From: JAYPUA01 sp038133845
GTDB taxonomy: Bacteria; SAR324; NAC60-12
Assembly: GCA_038133845.1 (NCBI GenBank)
Contig: JAYPUA010000013.1
Span: 10,029 to 74,028 of the forward strand
Reading direction: 5' to 3'
DNA length: 64,000 nucleotides
Position 1 is the first letter of the stretch. Every line of letters starts with the position of its first letter. The notes under the pieces are model-generated. The model saw only the letters and a program-made list of their open reading frames with translations. It ran no database searches and was not told where the DNA came from. Positions 34,316-42,635 of this stretch are shown here, in pieces. A program made the translations under genes and the position numbers.

Positions 34316-35154
34316 GGTTCTTCCGTCGCTGGCGTTGGCGCCACCTCTGCGGAGCGGTCCTTTCGGTGGGACTTCATGCCTGGCTGTTGCTGGAGGTGCT
34401 GTCTCAGCGTGGAGTCCCGGAAAACGCATCGGCGCGGCCTCCGGTAGTGCCGCTGGTTCTGGTGTCGCAGACAGCGGAGCCGCCAGCCAACTTCACGGAG
34501 TTGGACTCAAAAACCCCGCAGGTGTTGCTGGCCGGGATGCGTTCACGTCCATCGGTCGCAGTGCTCACTCCCCCACTCGCCCCACTTCCCAAGCCTCGCA
34601 AGGCCCCAACTCCACCAAAACCGGAGCCGCCACCAAGGCTGGAACCACCGCCCCGGGTGCTCCCTGCACCAAGCCTGCAGAGCATTTTGAACGAAGCGAC
34701 TCTTCAGCACCCTTCAGTGACCTCGAAAGCTTCCGGAACCAAGGCAGAGCGCCGAGAAGTGGCGGAGTCGTTGGGACAGTGGATTCCAGAGCTGGACCTG
34801 GTGAAGCTCGCCCCTTCGGTATCGAAGGAGGACGCCATGCCCAAACTCAGCCAGCAGGAAGCACGGATCTACCGGGCTCAACTGGATCGATTCTTCCGGG
34901 AACACTGGGTTGCGCCCTTGCATCTGGCAGACAGCAATCTGGTTGCTGTGGTACGCTTCTGGATCAATCGTGAAGGTCGGATTCAGCGATGGGAGTTTGA
35001 AAAAAATTCACGGAATGCTCTCTATGATCGTTCAGTGACTCGTTTGCTGAATGGCTTGCAATTTCTCCCATCCTTGCCAGATTCCTATCCTGAATCTGCC
35101 TACTCATTCGGGGTGAGGTTCAGCCCCAACCAATCCAACCCAATCTCCTTCTGA
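34312..35154 (+). CDS. TonB/TolA-like periplasm-spanning protein
   Basis: 280 residues from a GTG overlapping the nadK stop. A basic N-terminus (RFFRRWRWRHL) leads into a single membrane anchor (GAVLSVGLHAWLLLEVLSQ). A long Pro/Lys-rich linker follows (PLPKPRKAPTPPKPEPPPR). The C-terminal domain of about 90 residues has the TonB/TolA pattern (VAPLHLADSNLVAVVRFWINREGRIQRWEF ... ALYDRSVTRLL). This is the layout of proteins that couple inner-membrane energy to the outer membrane. Because tolB and cpoB follow directly, a TolA role is more likely than TonB. Confidence 0.85.
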   Translation: MRFFRRWRWRHLCGAVLSVGLHAWLLLEVLSQRGVPENASARPPVVPLVLVSQTAEPPANFTELDSKTPQVLLAGMRSRPSVAVLTPPLAPLPKPRKAPTPPKPEPPPRLEPPPRVLPAPSLQSILNEATLQHPSVTSKASGTKAERREVAESLGQWIPELDLVKLAPSVSKEDAMPKLSQQEARIYRAQLDRFFREHWVAPLHLADSNLVAVVRFWINREGRIQRWEFEKNSRNALYDRSVTRLLNGLQFLPSLPDSYPESAYSFGVRFSPNQSNPISF

Positions 35155-35165
35155 ACTTCCGCCAC

Positions 35166-36419
35166 GTGATCCGCCGCTCGTTTTCCCTGCTCACGTTGAC
35201 CCTCCTGTGGATTGTCGGAGTGAGCGCGCAGCCTCTGGATTATTTCGAGGTCACAAACCCCAACTTTGAGCCGCTTCGGGTCGGATTGGAGTCTGAGCCG
35301 GCAAACTCGGTGGAAGCGCTTTACCTGCAGGCCGTCCTCAAGAACAACATCGAGCCTTCGATGTTCTTTCTGCTTGAAGCTTCATCAGAGCGTGCGCTCT
35401 CTTTGAGCGAGGGGCCGGATTTCCACATTCAGCTCTCCTTGAAGGGGCCAGCGAGAAATCAGGTGAGGATGGTTGTGCGTGAGCGGGGCCGGGCCGAACC
35501 GATCATTGATGAGGCGCGATCCCGGACCCTGGAGCGCACCTGGCGGTCCATCGGGTTGGAGTTCTCGGAGCAGTTCATTCAGAAGACGCTCGGGTTCTCC
35601 AGTGCCGTGCGCTCTCAGGTGGCCTTCACCGCCCAGACCGCCCGAGGCCGCAAGAACATCATGCTGATTCAGTACGATGGCACTCAGTTGCGCCGCTTCT
35701 CCTACAACCTGGGGACCAACAACCTGGCCCAGTGGTCCTTCGACAATCGACAACTGCTGTACGTGACCTTCACCCGCTCCAGCGCCCAGCTCCAACTCCA
35801 GCCGTCTCACCGTCTGCAGGCACGCATCCTGAGCTTCCCGGCGCGTTCTCAGCCGCTTGCCGGGAGCTGGCATCCGGATCACCAGAACCTGTTGATCACG
35901 TTGGTGCGTCAGGGAAACTCGGACATCTTCGAACACAACCTGCAGACCGGAACCCTGCGCCCCCTGATCACCGGCAAGGGGCTGGAGGCCTCTGCGGTTT
36001 GGTCTCCGGACGGCTCTCGCATTGCGTATGTCTCCGATCAGGCCAAGGCCAATGAACCCCAACTCTACCTCTTTGACCCGCGCACCCGCTCCCAGGAACG
36101 GATCACCTTCAAGGGCAACTACAACAGCTCCCCGCGCTGGTCTCCCGATGGACGTCACCTGGCCTATGAAGGGAAGCGTCGCGGCTACTTCCAGATCTTC
36201 AAGTACGACCTGGAACGCAAGCAACACCAGCAGTTGACCTTCGAACGCTACGACACGGAAAAGCCCGATTGGTCTCCCAACGGGCAGCAACTGGTGGTCA
36301 GCTCCCGCAAGTCCGGAGTCCCCAAGCTCTACTACCTCTCAGCCTACGGTGGAAGGTTGATCCGGGTGACCACAAACCCTCCGGAGGTCTCGGAAACCAA
36401 CCCCGTGTGGAGTCACTGA
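35166..36419 (+). CDS. tolB: TolB-like periplasmic beta-propeller protein
   Basis: 417 residues from a GTG giving a signal peptide (IRRSFSLLTLTLLWIVGVSA). An N-terminal alpha/beta domain is followed by a propeller of WD40-like TolB repeats with the recurring blocks AVWSPDGSRIAYVSD, RWSPDGRHLAYEGK and DWSPNGQQLVVSS. TolB works with Pal and TolA in outer-membrane constriction and integrity. The gene lies 11 bases after the TolA-like gene and overlaps the cpoB-like start by one base, so the three are one operon. Confidence 0.9.
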   Translation: MIRRSFSLLTLTLLWIVGVSAQPLDYFEVTNPNFEPLRVGLESEPANSVEALYLQAVLKNNIEPSMFFLLEASSERALSLSEGPDFHIQLSLKGPARNQVRMVVRERGRAEPIIDEARSRTLERTWRSIGLEFSEQFIQKTLGFSSAVRSQVAFTAQTARGRKNIMLIQYDGTQLRRFSYNLGTNNLAQWSFDNRQLLYVTFTRSSAQLQLQPSHRLQARILSFPARSQPLAGSWHPDHQNLLITLVRQGNSDIFEHNLQTGTLRPLITGKGLEASAVWSPDGSRIAYVSDQAKANEPQLYLFDPRTRSQERITFKGNYNSSPRWSPDGRHLAYEGKRRGYFQIFKYDLERKQHQQLTFERYDTEKPDWSPNGQQLVVSSRKSGVPKLYYLSAYGGRLIRVTTNPPEVSETNPVWSH

Positions 36420-37132
36420 TGAAGCACACCCGGTCCGGGGGGTGGGGCCTTGGAGTGTTCTTGCTGATGATTCCGGGGCTGGTCCTGGCAGAGGACCTGG
36501 AGTCGCTGCGTCAGGAACTGGACCGGCAGGGGCGCTTGCTCCGGGCGTTGCAAGGAGAACTGGCAACCCGTACCGCTCAGCTCAAGGAGGTTCAGGAGCA
36601 GGTGCCACCTTCCGACTGGCTGGACCAGGCCCTTCGGGATTTGCGTCAACTCAAGGAAGACCAGACGGCGCTCCAGGGGCGTCTGCAGGTGCTGGAGGAG
36701 GCCCCTGCTCCGGTAGCGCCTCCTCCTCGGGACGACCGCCTGCTTGAGGGGCTGTTGCTCTTGCAGTCCGGAGCAACTGAGGAAGGCCGCGCTGCACTGG
36801 AAGCCTTGACGGAGGCCCCGGAGTATCAGCAGCAGGAGGACAAGATCTGGGGGGTTCTGGGGCAAGAGGCCTTGCGTGACGCTCAACCCAGGAAGGCCTC
36901 CTACTATTTTGGAATGTTGATCCGGCGTCATCCGGAGAGCGTGCTCTTGCCGGTGGCCTTGTATGGCCTGGGGCAAGCGTTTGCCGAGTTGGGGGAGGCA
37001 GAGAAGCAGCGACTGCTCTGGGCCAAGCTTGCGGTGGAGTTCCCGCAACATCCTCTGGCCCTGGAAGTGCGACGTCAACTCAGGCCAAACTCAGGAGCGC
37101 CTTCCCGGAAGAATCCCTCCTCACTCCCGTGA
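36419..37132 (+). CDS. cpoB: CpoB/YbgF-like periplasmic coiled-coil TPR protein
   Basis: Starting at the ATG at 36419 (TGATG junction with tolB) gives 237 residues and a signal peptide ending LVLAE. The mature protein starts with a heptad-rich coiled coil (LESLRQELDRQGRLLRALQ to about residue 95), a Pro-rich linker, then TPR-like helices (YYFGMLIRRHPESVLLPVAL, WAKLAVEFPQHPLA). This is the CpoB layout; that protein links Tol function to peptidoglycan synthesis during division. tolQ, tolR and pal, normally in this cluster, are not in the window. Confidence 0.82.
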   Translation: MKHTRSGGWGLGVFLLMIPGLVLAEDLESLRQELDRQGRLLRALQGELATRTAQLKEVQEQVPPSDWLDQALRDLRQLKEDQTALQGRLQVLEEAPAPVAPPPRDDRLLEGLLLLQSGATEEGRAALEALTEAPEYQQQEDKIWGVLGQEALRDAQPRKASYYFGMLIRRHPESVLLPVALYGLGQAFAELGEAEKQRLLWAKLAVEFPQHPLALEVRRQLRPNSGAPSRKNPSSLP

Positions 37133-37270
37133 TTCCTGCATCCCAGAGCACAGGCAGACCTCCCGGAGTTCAATCAGCTTGAACTCGCGAGAGGTGAACG
37201 CCTGGACAGCGACCAAACCCAGGAAGATGACCGCTCCAAGAATCCACTTTCCCCACGCCCGCAGTGTCAT
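37121..37270 (-). CDS. 49-residue single-pass membrane microprotein
   Basis: A short open frame 11 bases downstream of the carbonic-anhydrase-like stop. It has a good ribosome site (AAGGA seven bases before ATG) and ends at TGA, overlapping the cpoB 3' end by 12 bases. The product is a basic N-terminus, one membrane helix (WILGAVIFLGLVAVQAF) and a polar tail (TSREFKLIELREVCLCSGM...). It is not a recognised family. Coding status rests on the ribosome site, operon position and clean membrane helix. Confidence 0.5.
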   Translation of the reverse strand: MTLRAWGKWILGAVIFLGLVAVQAFTSREFKLIELREVCLCSGMQESRE

Positions 37271-37281
37271 CCGGAGTTCCT

Positions 37282-37809
37282 TCAGACGTTCTTCAAGGCC
37301 TTGAGGTAGTCGCCGGAACGGTTCACGTACACTTGGGCGACCAGCCGGTTGCGCATGAGCACAGAGTCGTCATAGGTCTTGCGAACCTGAGCCGGAGAGC
37401 CAACCACCAGCGAATAGGGCGGAATCACCGTCTGCTCAAGAACCACCGCTCCGGCCCCGATGATGCTTCCCAGGCCGATGCGTGCCCCGTTCATCACGAT
37501 CGCTCCCATTCCAATCAGGCAGTCGTCCTCCACCACACATCCGTGCAGAATACAGCGATGCCCGACGGTCACCCGATCTCCCAAGGTCAAGGGCGTTCCG
37601 GGGTCGGCGTGGCCCAGCGAGAGGTCCTGAATGTTGGTTTCTGCACCAATTGTGATCCACTCCGTGTCCCCCCGGAGGACGGTGTTGAACCAGACGGAGG
37701 ACCTCGCTCCCAGACGGACGCCTCCGATGATCTGAGCTCCGGGGGCGACATAGACCGATTCGTGCACCTCGGGCGTGCGGTCTTCCAGGTTCCAAAGCGC
37801 GCCGTTCAT
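37282..37809 (-). CDS. Gamma-carbonic-anhydrase-like hexapeptide-repeat protein
   Basis: A 175-residue left-handed beta-helix protein of the YrdA/PaaY/CaiE branch. Hexapeptide turns are visible throughout (YVAPGAQIIGGVRLG, VTVGHRCILHGCVVEDDCLIGMGAIVMNG). The zinc His ligands fit LGHAD, VGHR and LHGC. Homologues are carbonic anhydrases or metal-binding proteins without proven activity. The start overlaps the stop of the small 85-residue gene upstream (ATGA). Confidence 0.88.
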   Translation of the reverse strand: MNGALWNLEDRTPEVHESVYVAPGAQIIGGVRLGARSSVWFNTVLRGDTEWITIGAETNIQDLSLGHADPGTPLTLGDRVTVGHRCILHGCVVEDDCLIGMGAIVMNGARIGLGSIIGAGAVVLEQTVIPPYSLVVGSPAQVRKTYDDSVLMRNRLVAQVYVNRSGDYLKALKNV

Positions 37810-38063
37810 GCTGGGGGCTCCGCCATCCGAGCGACCCCCACATTGGCCCAGCAGTTCAGGACCTCACGGACCTGCTCTTCCAGCAGTTCGGTTTCTTGTA
37901 CCAGAAAGCTCAATTCAGCCTGAACTTCGGTCTGGTGGTCTCGCACTCCTTTGCCGCAGTAGACGGCCCAGACCTTGTGCTCGCTCTCGGAACTTGGAGG
38001 GCGGTTCGCCATTACTCTGGACGGGTTGACCTCCCACACTTCTTCAATTTCAATGAATTTCAT
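37806..38063 (-). CDS. Small soluble hypothetical protein
   Basis: 85 residues from the ATG at 38063; a GTG at 38099 is possible but would add an unlike extension. The sequence starts MKFIEIEEVWEVNPSRV and continues into a Glu-rich helical half (ELSFLVQETELLEEQVREVL) that could form a coiled coil. Two cysteines are present. The gene is translationally coupled to the carbonic-anhydrase-like gene. No family is recognised. Confidence 0.6.
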   Translation of the reverse strand: MKFIEIEEVWEVNPSRVMANRPPSSESEHKVWAVYCGKGVRDHQTEVQAELSFLVQETELLEEQVREVLNCWANVGVARMAEPPA

Positions 38064-38197
38064 AAGCCTGACAACAGGAGTGATCAGTGCTGACGCCACG
38101 TTGTACGCCAGTCGTACGCTGTAAAATGCTCATCATGATCCGGGCCGGTGATGCTTGTCAATGTCGAAAAAACGAGACCCGGCCACAAGGCGCCCCT

Positions 38198-40450
38198 TCA
38201 GGAGGGAATCAGCCGGAATCCGGAACGCTTGATCTCCGGGCGGTTCATGATCTCCAGGTAGTGCCGTGCCAGCTGGTGAAAGTTCTCCTCCTCAAACTGA
38301 AAGTCCTCTTCCGTGGTGGTTTCGACCAGTTGGGAGAAATGCAGTCGGGCATCGTAGAAATTCTTTTGCTGAAAGGCGATAACGCCCAGGTGGAACAGCG
38401 TCGAGGCCGGGTGTCCCGGGAGCTGCAGGCTCTGCCGGAGAAAATCTTGGGCGGTGTCCCACTGCCGCAAGTCCAGGTAGAAGCGGCCCATCTCGTGCAG
38501 CAGCACTGCGCGCTCTTCCGGAGGGCTGCCAGAACTTTCCAGCACCCTTCGTGTGTGCGCAAGAAACAGCTCCGGGTTGAAGCGACGCTGTTCCCAGGCG
38601 GGGAACCTCAGGGGCTTGACGTTTGCCAGGCGTCGCTCTTCCTGTTCTGAAAGCTTTAGCAACCTCGCGGTGAGCAATTCCGTGTAGAGCTGAGCCCGGA
38701 AGGCCGAATCGGTCCTCAGCGAGATCGCCGCCTTGCAGTTCTTGCAGTGGATGGCATCCGGAGTCCAGAGGTCCTCATGTCGGAAGGGCCGTCGCTGCTC
38801 AAGCGCCTCGGGATCGTAGTAGAGCATCTTCAACTCGTAATGGTAGGATGCACGGCACTGAGAGCAGGTCACCCTGGCAAGCAACGGCGCCTCCGGAGGC
38901 ATGGTCAGACACTCTGCTCCAATCCCGGTGGGTAGCGGGTGCCCGTGCGCCTGGCAGAGCAGGTAGATCAACTGAGCCAGCGACGGTTCGCCCTGACGGT
39001 AGTGGGCGATGAGCTTGGGGATGAACCGCGGATCCGGGTAGCGCTCGATGAAGTCGAAAAACTGGAGGTAGTGTTGATTGATGAAGACCTCGAAGTGCTC
39101 CAGCAGCAAAGCCATGATGGGCAGAGACGGGGCCTGCTGGAAGAGGTTCAGCGCATAATCCAGATCTTCGTGCCGCTCCTGCTGAATCAGCTCGGGCACG
39201 GCTTGGCAGAACACTTCGGCGAGGTCTTCGTTGAGTCGCGGAAGCTCCATCTCCCAAGGCTGAGGCAAAAGCAGTGGATAGTTGCACTCCAGTGGATCAG
39301 GAAATCTCCAGCCCCAGTGAAGGAGCAACTCCTTGGCAGAGAACTTGGGCGGACCAATCGGACATTTTCCCTCCAATGCCAAGGCCTCCGGATGGGTCAA
39401 CGCCTCGTACATGAGATGTGCATAACGCCTTGGAGCAACCAGCGAAGACATGCTCAAGGCGACCAGATGGGGCCAGTGCAGGTGGGGAGGCTCCAACTCT
39501 TGGAGGAGCCGCTGCCGGAGAACATCCAGGGGCAGCGTCGCCAAGAACAGCCATTCAGCCTCCTGAATCCGGATGATCGTGCGGTCCCACTGCGTGACAA
39601 TGAACTCCTGAAAGTGATCCAACGCAGAGAGCACCACATCCTCGGCACGGGCTCCCCAGAACTCGGCCGCCTGGCGCAGAAAAGGCAACAGCGGTTGAGG
39701 ATCTTGCTGGTCGCTCAGTCGATCCAGTTCACGCACCAGGTCGCTGGGCAACCGAGGAGCAAACTGGTCTACCGATCCCATGACCACCTCGTACATCGTC
39801 CCGATTCCGGCTCCTGCGTCCATTTGCATCCGGATGAACTCCAGCAACTCGCGGAACCCGAAGAGCCCGAGCAGGTGGTGAGTGAACTGAGGATCGGTGA
39901 ACTTCTCCCGGAAGAGCTGGTAGTGCTGAATCAGGCGTCCGAGCCGCTCCGGGGTGTCTGCCTGAGTGCTCAAAACCTCGAAGAGCGCCAGGGCCTTGAG
40001 GTGGTTGCCACGATGCTGCCGCAACATCTGCTCCAGGTCGTCCCAGGCTTCCGGAATCTCGGTGCCCAGCCAGCAGCGGGCGGCACACTGCAGGTCCGGG
40101 AGGTTCAACTCGTCGGAGTGCAGCAGGCGCTGCAGCCACTGCAGGATTGGAGGGTAGGCTGCTTCATAGTTCAGCGCGACCAGCGCCTCGGCACAGGCGC
40201 ATCGCAAGATGCCACTGCTGCGCTGAAACAGGCCGAGGATCTTGAACCCGTAGCGCTCTTCTCCTCCACGGTTGATCAGGTGAATTGCAGCCTCCTGAAT
40301 GTCCAGTTGCGGAGACTCCAGCATCGCACCTACAAATGTTCCAGGCTCATCCTTCCAGTCACTGAGCAGCTGATAGGTTCCCCAAAGACGGACTCGCTCA
40401 TGAGGAGAGCCCAGCAGGGAAAGCAGCGTTTCCAGAGGCAGTACACGCAT
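38198..40450 (-). CDS. Large HEAT-repeat, zinc-ribbon and TPR protein of unknown function
   Basis: About 750 residues, all helical except a central metal site. The N-terminal 480 residues read as HEAT/ARM-like helical pairs (LLSLLGSPHERVRLWGTYQLL, MALLLEHFEVFINQHYLQFF). A split zinc ribbon follows (TCSQCRASYHYELK ... IHCKNCKAAISL). The C-terminal 120 residues are TPR-like (LLHEMGRFYLDLRQWDTAQDFL, LFHLGVIAFQQKNFYDARLHF). This is a scaffold architecture. The ATG at 40450 sits 12 bases after GGAGG; an overlapping TTG at 40462 is the alternative. The gene is coupled to the TerB-like gene upstream. Confidence 0.75.
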   Translation of the reverse strand: MRVLPLETLLSLLGSPHERVRLWGTYQLLSDWKDEPGTFVGAMLESPQLDIQEAAIHLINRGGEERYGFKILGLFQRSSGILRCACAEALVALNYEAAYPPILQWLQRLLHSDELNLPDLQCAARCWLGTEIPEAWDDLEQMLRQHRGNHLKALALFEVLSTQADTPERLGRLIQHYQLFREKFTDPQFTHHLLGLFGFRELLEFIRMQMDAGAGIGTMYEVVMGSVDQFAPRLPSDLVRELDRLSDQQDPQPLLPFLRQAAEFWGARAEDVVLSALDHFQEFIVTQWDRTIIRIQEAEWLFLATLPLDVLRQRLLQELEPPHLHWPHLVALSMSSLVAPRRYAHLMYEALTHPEALALEGKCPIGPPKFSAKELLLHWGWRFPDPLECNYPLLLPQPWEMELPRLNEDLAEVFCQAVPELIQQERHEDLDYALNLFQQAPSLPIMALLLEHFEVFINQHYLQFFDFIERYPDPRFIPKLIAHYRQGEPSLAQLIYLLCQAHGHPLPTGIGAECLTMPPEAPLLARVTCSQCRASYHYELKMLYYDPEALEQRRPFRHEDLWTPDAIHCKNCKAAISLRTDSAFRAQLYTELLTARLLKLSEQEERRLANVKPLRFPAWEQRRFNPELFLAHTRRVLESSGSPPEERAVLLHEMGRFYLDLRQWDTAQDFLRQSLQLPGHPASTLFHLGVIAFQQKNFYDARLHFSQLVETTTEEDFQFEEENFHQLARHYLEIMNRPEIKRSGFRLIPS

Positions 40451-40458
40451 GAGTGGGC

Positions 40459-40956
40459 TCAACCTCCGCTCAGGCGAGCGGTTTCCAGGATCTGTAGGCG
40501 CTCCAGGTTGATGCGGTTCTGTTCTTCACCCCACTTGCGGTTGGCTTCCATCTGGCGTTGTGCCCAGCGCATCACCACCTTCCCAAAGTCGGCGGAGAGC
40601 CCCAGCTTGCGCGCAATGCTGAGAAGCAAGTCGGCCTCCACCTTTTTCAGGTTGCCGTCGATGATCGAGATGGCGGCGATGTAGAAGAAGAGCTGTGCTC
40701 CGACCTCCATGGGAACCTTGAGAGGCTCGATGTCATAAAGCTTCTTCTGCTTGATCAGGGTCATCAGGTTCTGCGCTTCCTCCTTGGTGTCGAGGAGGTT
40801 GATCGCCTCGTGCAGGGCGATCAGTTCGTGCTCTTCGACGATGCCGTCCACCACCACCATGTTTCCAATGGCGTTGACCACCCAATCGCGGATCTCCTTG
40901 GGCTGATCGGAGACGATTTCCTTGGTCTGTTTGCGGTCCAGTCTCAGCTCGTACAT
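40459..40956 (-). CDS. TerB-like helical protein
   Basis: 165 residues from the ATG at 40956, with AGAAGG ten bases upstream; the longer frame to 41004 lacks a better start. The helical bundle shows TerB-like acidic metal-binding positions in two related halves: VVNAIGNMVVVDGIVEEHELIAL and FFYIAAISIIDGNLKKVEADLL. Each has D-G-x3-x-E spacing. TerB domains occur in stress and membrane-associated protein assemblies. The gene is directly coupled to the large HEAT/TPR protein, which suggests the two form one complex. Confidence 0.7.
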   Translation of the reverse strand: MYELRLDRKQTKEIVSDQPKEIRDWVVNAIGNMVVVDGIVEEHELIALHEAINLLDTKEEAQNLMTLIKQKKLYDIEPLKVPMEVGAQLFFYIAAISIIDGNLKKVEADLLLSIARKLGLSADFGKVVMRWAQRQMEANRKWGEEQNRINLERLQILETARLSGG

Positions 40957-41093
40957 AGGGGGTGTGCCTTCTCGGGATCGTTGGAGATTCAAGCAGGAGA
41001 ACAATTGACTTGCTCACACATAGAATAAGGCGTTAGATAAGTTTTTTCCAACCCCACCGAACAGGTTTACAAAAAATTCAAGGAGACTACGCG

Positions 41094-42569
41094 ATGAAAG
41101 CATGGGAATCGATCGGAATGAAGGATGCGTCACTCTTTCGTGAGCAGGCCTATATCAATGGAGAATGGGTTGATGCCGACAGTGGAGAGACAGATCCGGT
41201 GTTGAACCCCGCTACCGGGGAGGTCTTGGCAACGGTTCCTCGCTGTGGGGCGGACGAAACCCGGAGGGCGATCGAAGGGGCAAATGCGGCCTGGCCCGAG
41301 TGGCGGCGAAAAACTGCCAAGGAGCGCGGGAAGATCCTGCGGCGCTGGTATGAGTTGATGATCGAGAACCAAGAGGATCTGGCGCGCCTGATGACCGCAG
41401 AGCAGGGCAAGCCGTTGCTGGAGTCGCGTGGTGAGATCGTTTACGCCTCCTCGTTCTTCGAGTGGTTTGCAGAAGAGGCAAAGCGCGCTTATGGCGAAAC
41501 CATTCCCACCTACAATCCGGATCGACGGGTGATGGTGGTGAAGGAGCCTGTGGGAGTCTCGGCCTGCATCACCCCCTGGAACTTCCCGGCTGCGATGATC
41601 ACCCGCAAGGCTGGACCTGCGCTGGCCGCAGGTTGCCCCATGGTCGTCAAGCCTGCACCAGACACCCCGCTTTCCGCCTTGGCCTTGTGCGAGCTGGCAG
41701 AACGTGCCGGAGTGCCCAAGGGCGTGTTGAGCGTCATCCCCGGAGACGCCATTGCGATTGGTGGAGAACTGACAAGCAGCCCGATTGTCCGCAAGCTCAG
41801 CTTCACCGGGTCCACAGGTGTGGGCAAGATCCTGATGAAACAGTCCGCGGACACGATGAAGAAGCTCTCCCTGGAGTTGGGCGGAAACGCACCTCTGCTG
41901 GTGTTTGATGATGCCGACCTCGACGCAGCTGTGGCGGGTGCGCTCCAGTGCAAATTCCGAAATGCCGGCCAGACCTGCGTCTGTGCAAACCGTCTGCTGG
42001 TGCAAGAGGGCATCTACGATCGCTTTGTTGAAGCCTTCTCCAAGGTCGTCAGTGCCATTAACGTTGGTGACGGGTTGAAAGGAAATCCGGATCAAGGCCC
42101 GATGATCAACGAGAATGCGGTGAAGAAGGTCGAGGAGCATATTCAGGACGCAGTGAGCAAAGGGGCCCAGGTGATGACCGGAGGCAAGCGCCATGAATTG
42201 GGGGGGAATTACTTCCAGCCGACCGTGCTGGCCAACGTCACCCCAGAGATGAAGGTGGCCAAGGAGGAGACGTTTGGACCGCTTGCTCCGGTGTTCCGCT
42301 TCAAGACCGAAGAAGAGGGGCTTCAGATGGCCAATGACACCGAGTTTGGTCTGGCCTCCTACTTCTTCACGCGAGACATCGGGCGGGCGTTCCGAGTCGC
42401 CGAGGGGCTGGAGTATGGGATGGTGGCCGTGAACTCTGGCCTGCTCTCCACGGAAGTGGCTCCTTTCGGAGGAATGAAGGAGTCCGGAATTGGGCGTGAA
42501 GGCTCAAAGTACGGAATGGAGGAGTACATGGAGATCAAGGCCATTCACATGGCGGGTCTGGACCGCTGA
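41094..42569 (+). CDS. gabD: NAD(P)-dependent succinate-semialdehyde dehydrogenase
   Basis: 491 residues of the ALDH superfamily, closest by motifs to GabD. The cofactor-side blocks are PWNFPAAMITRK and FTGSTGVGK. The catalytic Glu261 is in LELGGNAPLLVF, and the catalytic Cys295 in NAGQTCVCANR. A second Cys two residues later (CVC) fits the redox switch of E. coli GabD. The enzyme oxidises succinate semialdehyde to succinate. AAGGAG lies eight bases before the ATG. The gene stands alone, divergent from the TerB-like gene. Confidence 0.9.
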   Translation: MKAWESIGMKDASLFREQAYINGEWVDADSGETDPVLNPATGEVLATVPRCGADETRRAIEGANAAWPEWRRKTAKERGKILRRWYELMIENQEDLARLMTAEQGKPLLESRGEIVYASSFFEWFAEEAKRAYGETIPTYNPDRRVMVVKEPVGVSACITPWNFPAAMITRKAGPALAAGCPMVVKPAPDTPLSALALCELAERAGVPKGVLSVIPGDAIAIGGELTSSPIVRKLSFTGSTGVGKILMKQSADTMKKLSLELGGNAPLLVFDDADLDAAVAGALQCKFRNAGQTCVCANRLLVQEGIYDRFVEAFSKVVSAINVGDGLKGNPDQGPMINENAVKKVEEHIQDAVSKGAQVMTGGKRHELGGNYFQPTVLANVTPEMKVAKEETFGPLAPVFRFKTEEEGLQMANDTEFGLASYFFTRDIGRAFRVAEGLEYGMVAVNSGLLSTEVAPFGGMKESGIGREGSKYGMEEYMEIKAIHMAGLDR

Positions 42570-42603
42570 TTCTCGCTCCGGAGACATCTCCAGCATGAAC
42601 ACC

Positions 42604-42629
42604 CCCGCCTCTTCAGAAGAAGAGGCGGG
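42604..42629. terminator. Strong hairpin between gabD and fadB, bidirectional terminator
   Basis: CCCGCCTCTTC-AGAA-GAAGAGGCGGG is an 11-bp perfect stem with a four-base loop, placed between the convergent stops of gabD and fadB. There is little T-tract on either side, but stem strength and position make a two-way terminator likely. Confidence 0.7.
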
Positions 42630-42635
42630 CGGATC

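Noticed and set aside
38939..40684. 581-codon plus-strand frame opposite the HEAT/TPR gene
   Set aside because: Gln/Val/Leu-rich shadow spanning two minus-strand genes; the coupled minus-strand genes are better supported.
41028..41093. Sigma-70-like promoter before gabD (TTGACT near 41009)
   Set aside because: No -10 box at normal spacing; the nearest AT-rich hexamers are 10 or 22 bases away, so it is not reported as a feature.
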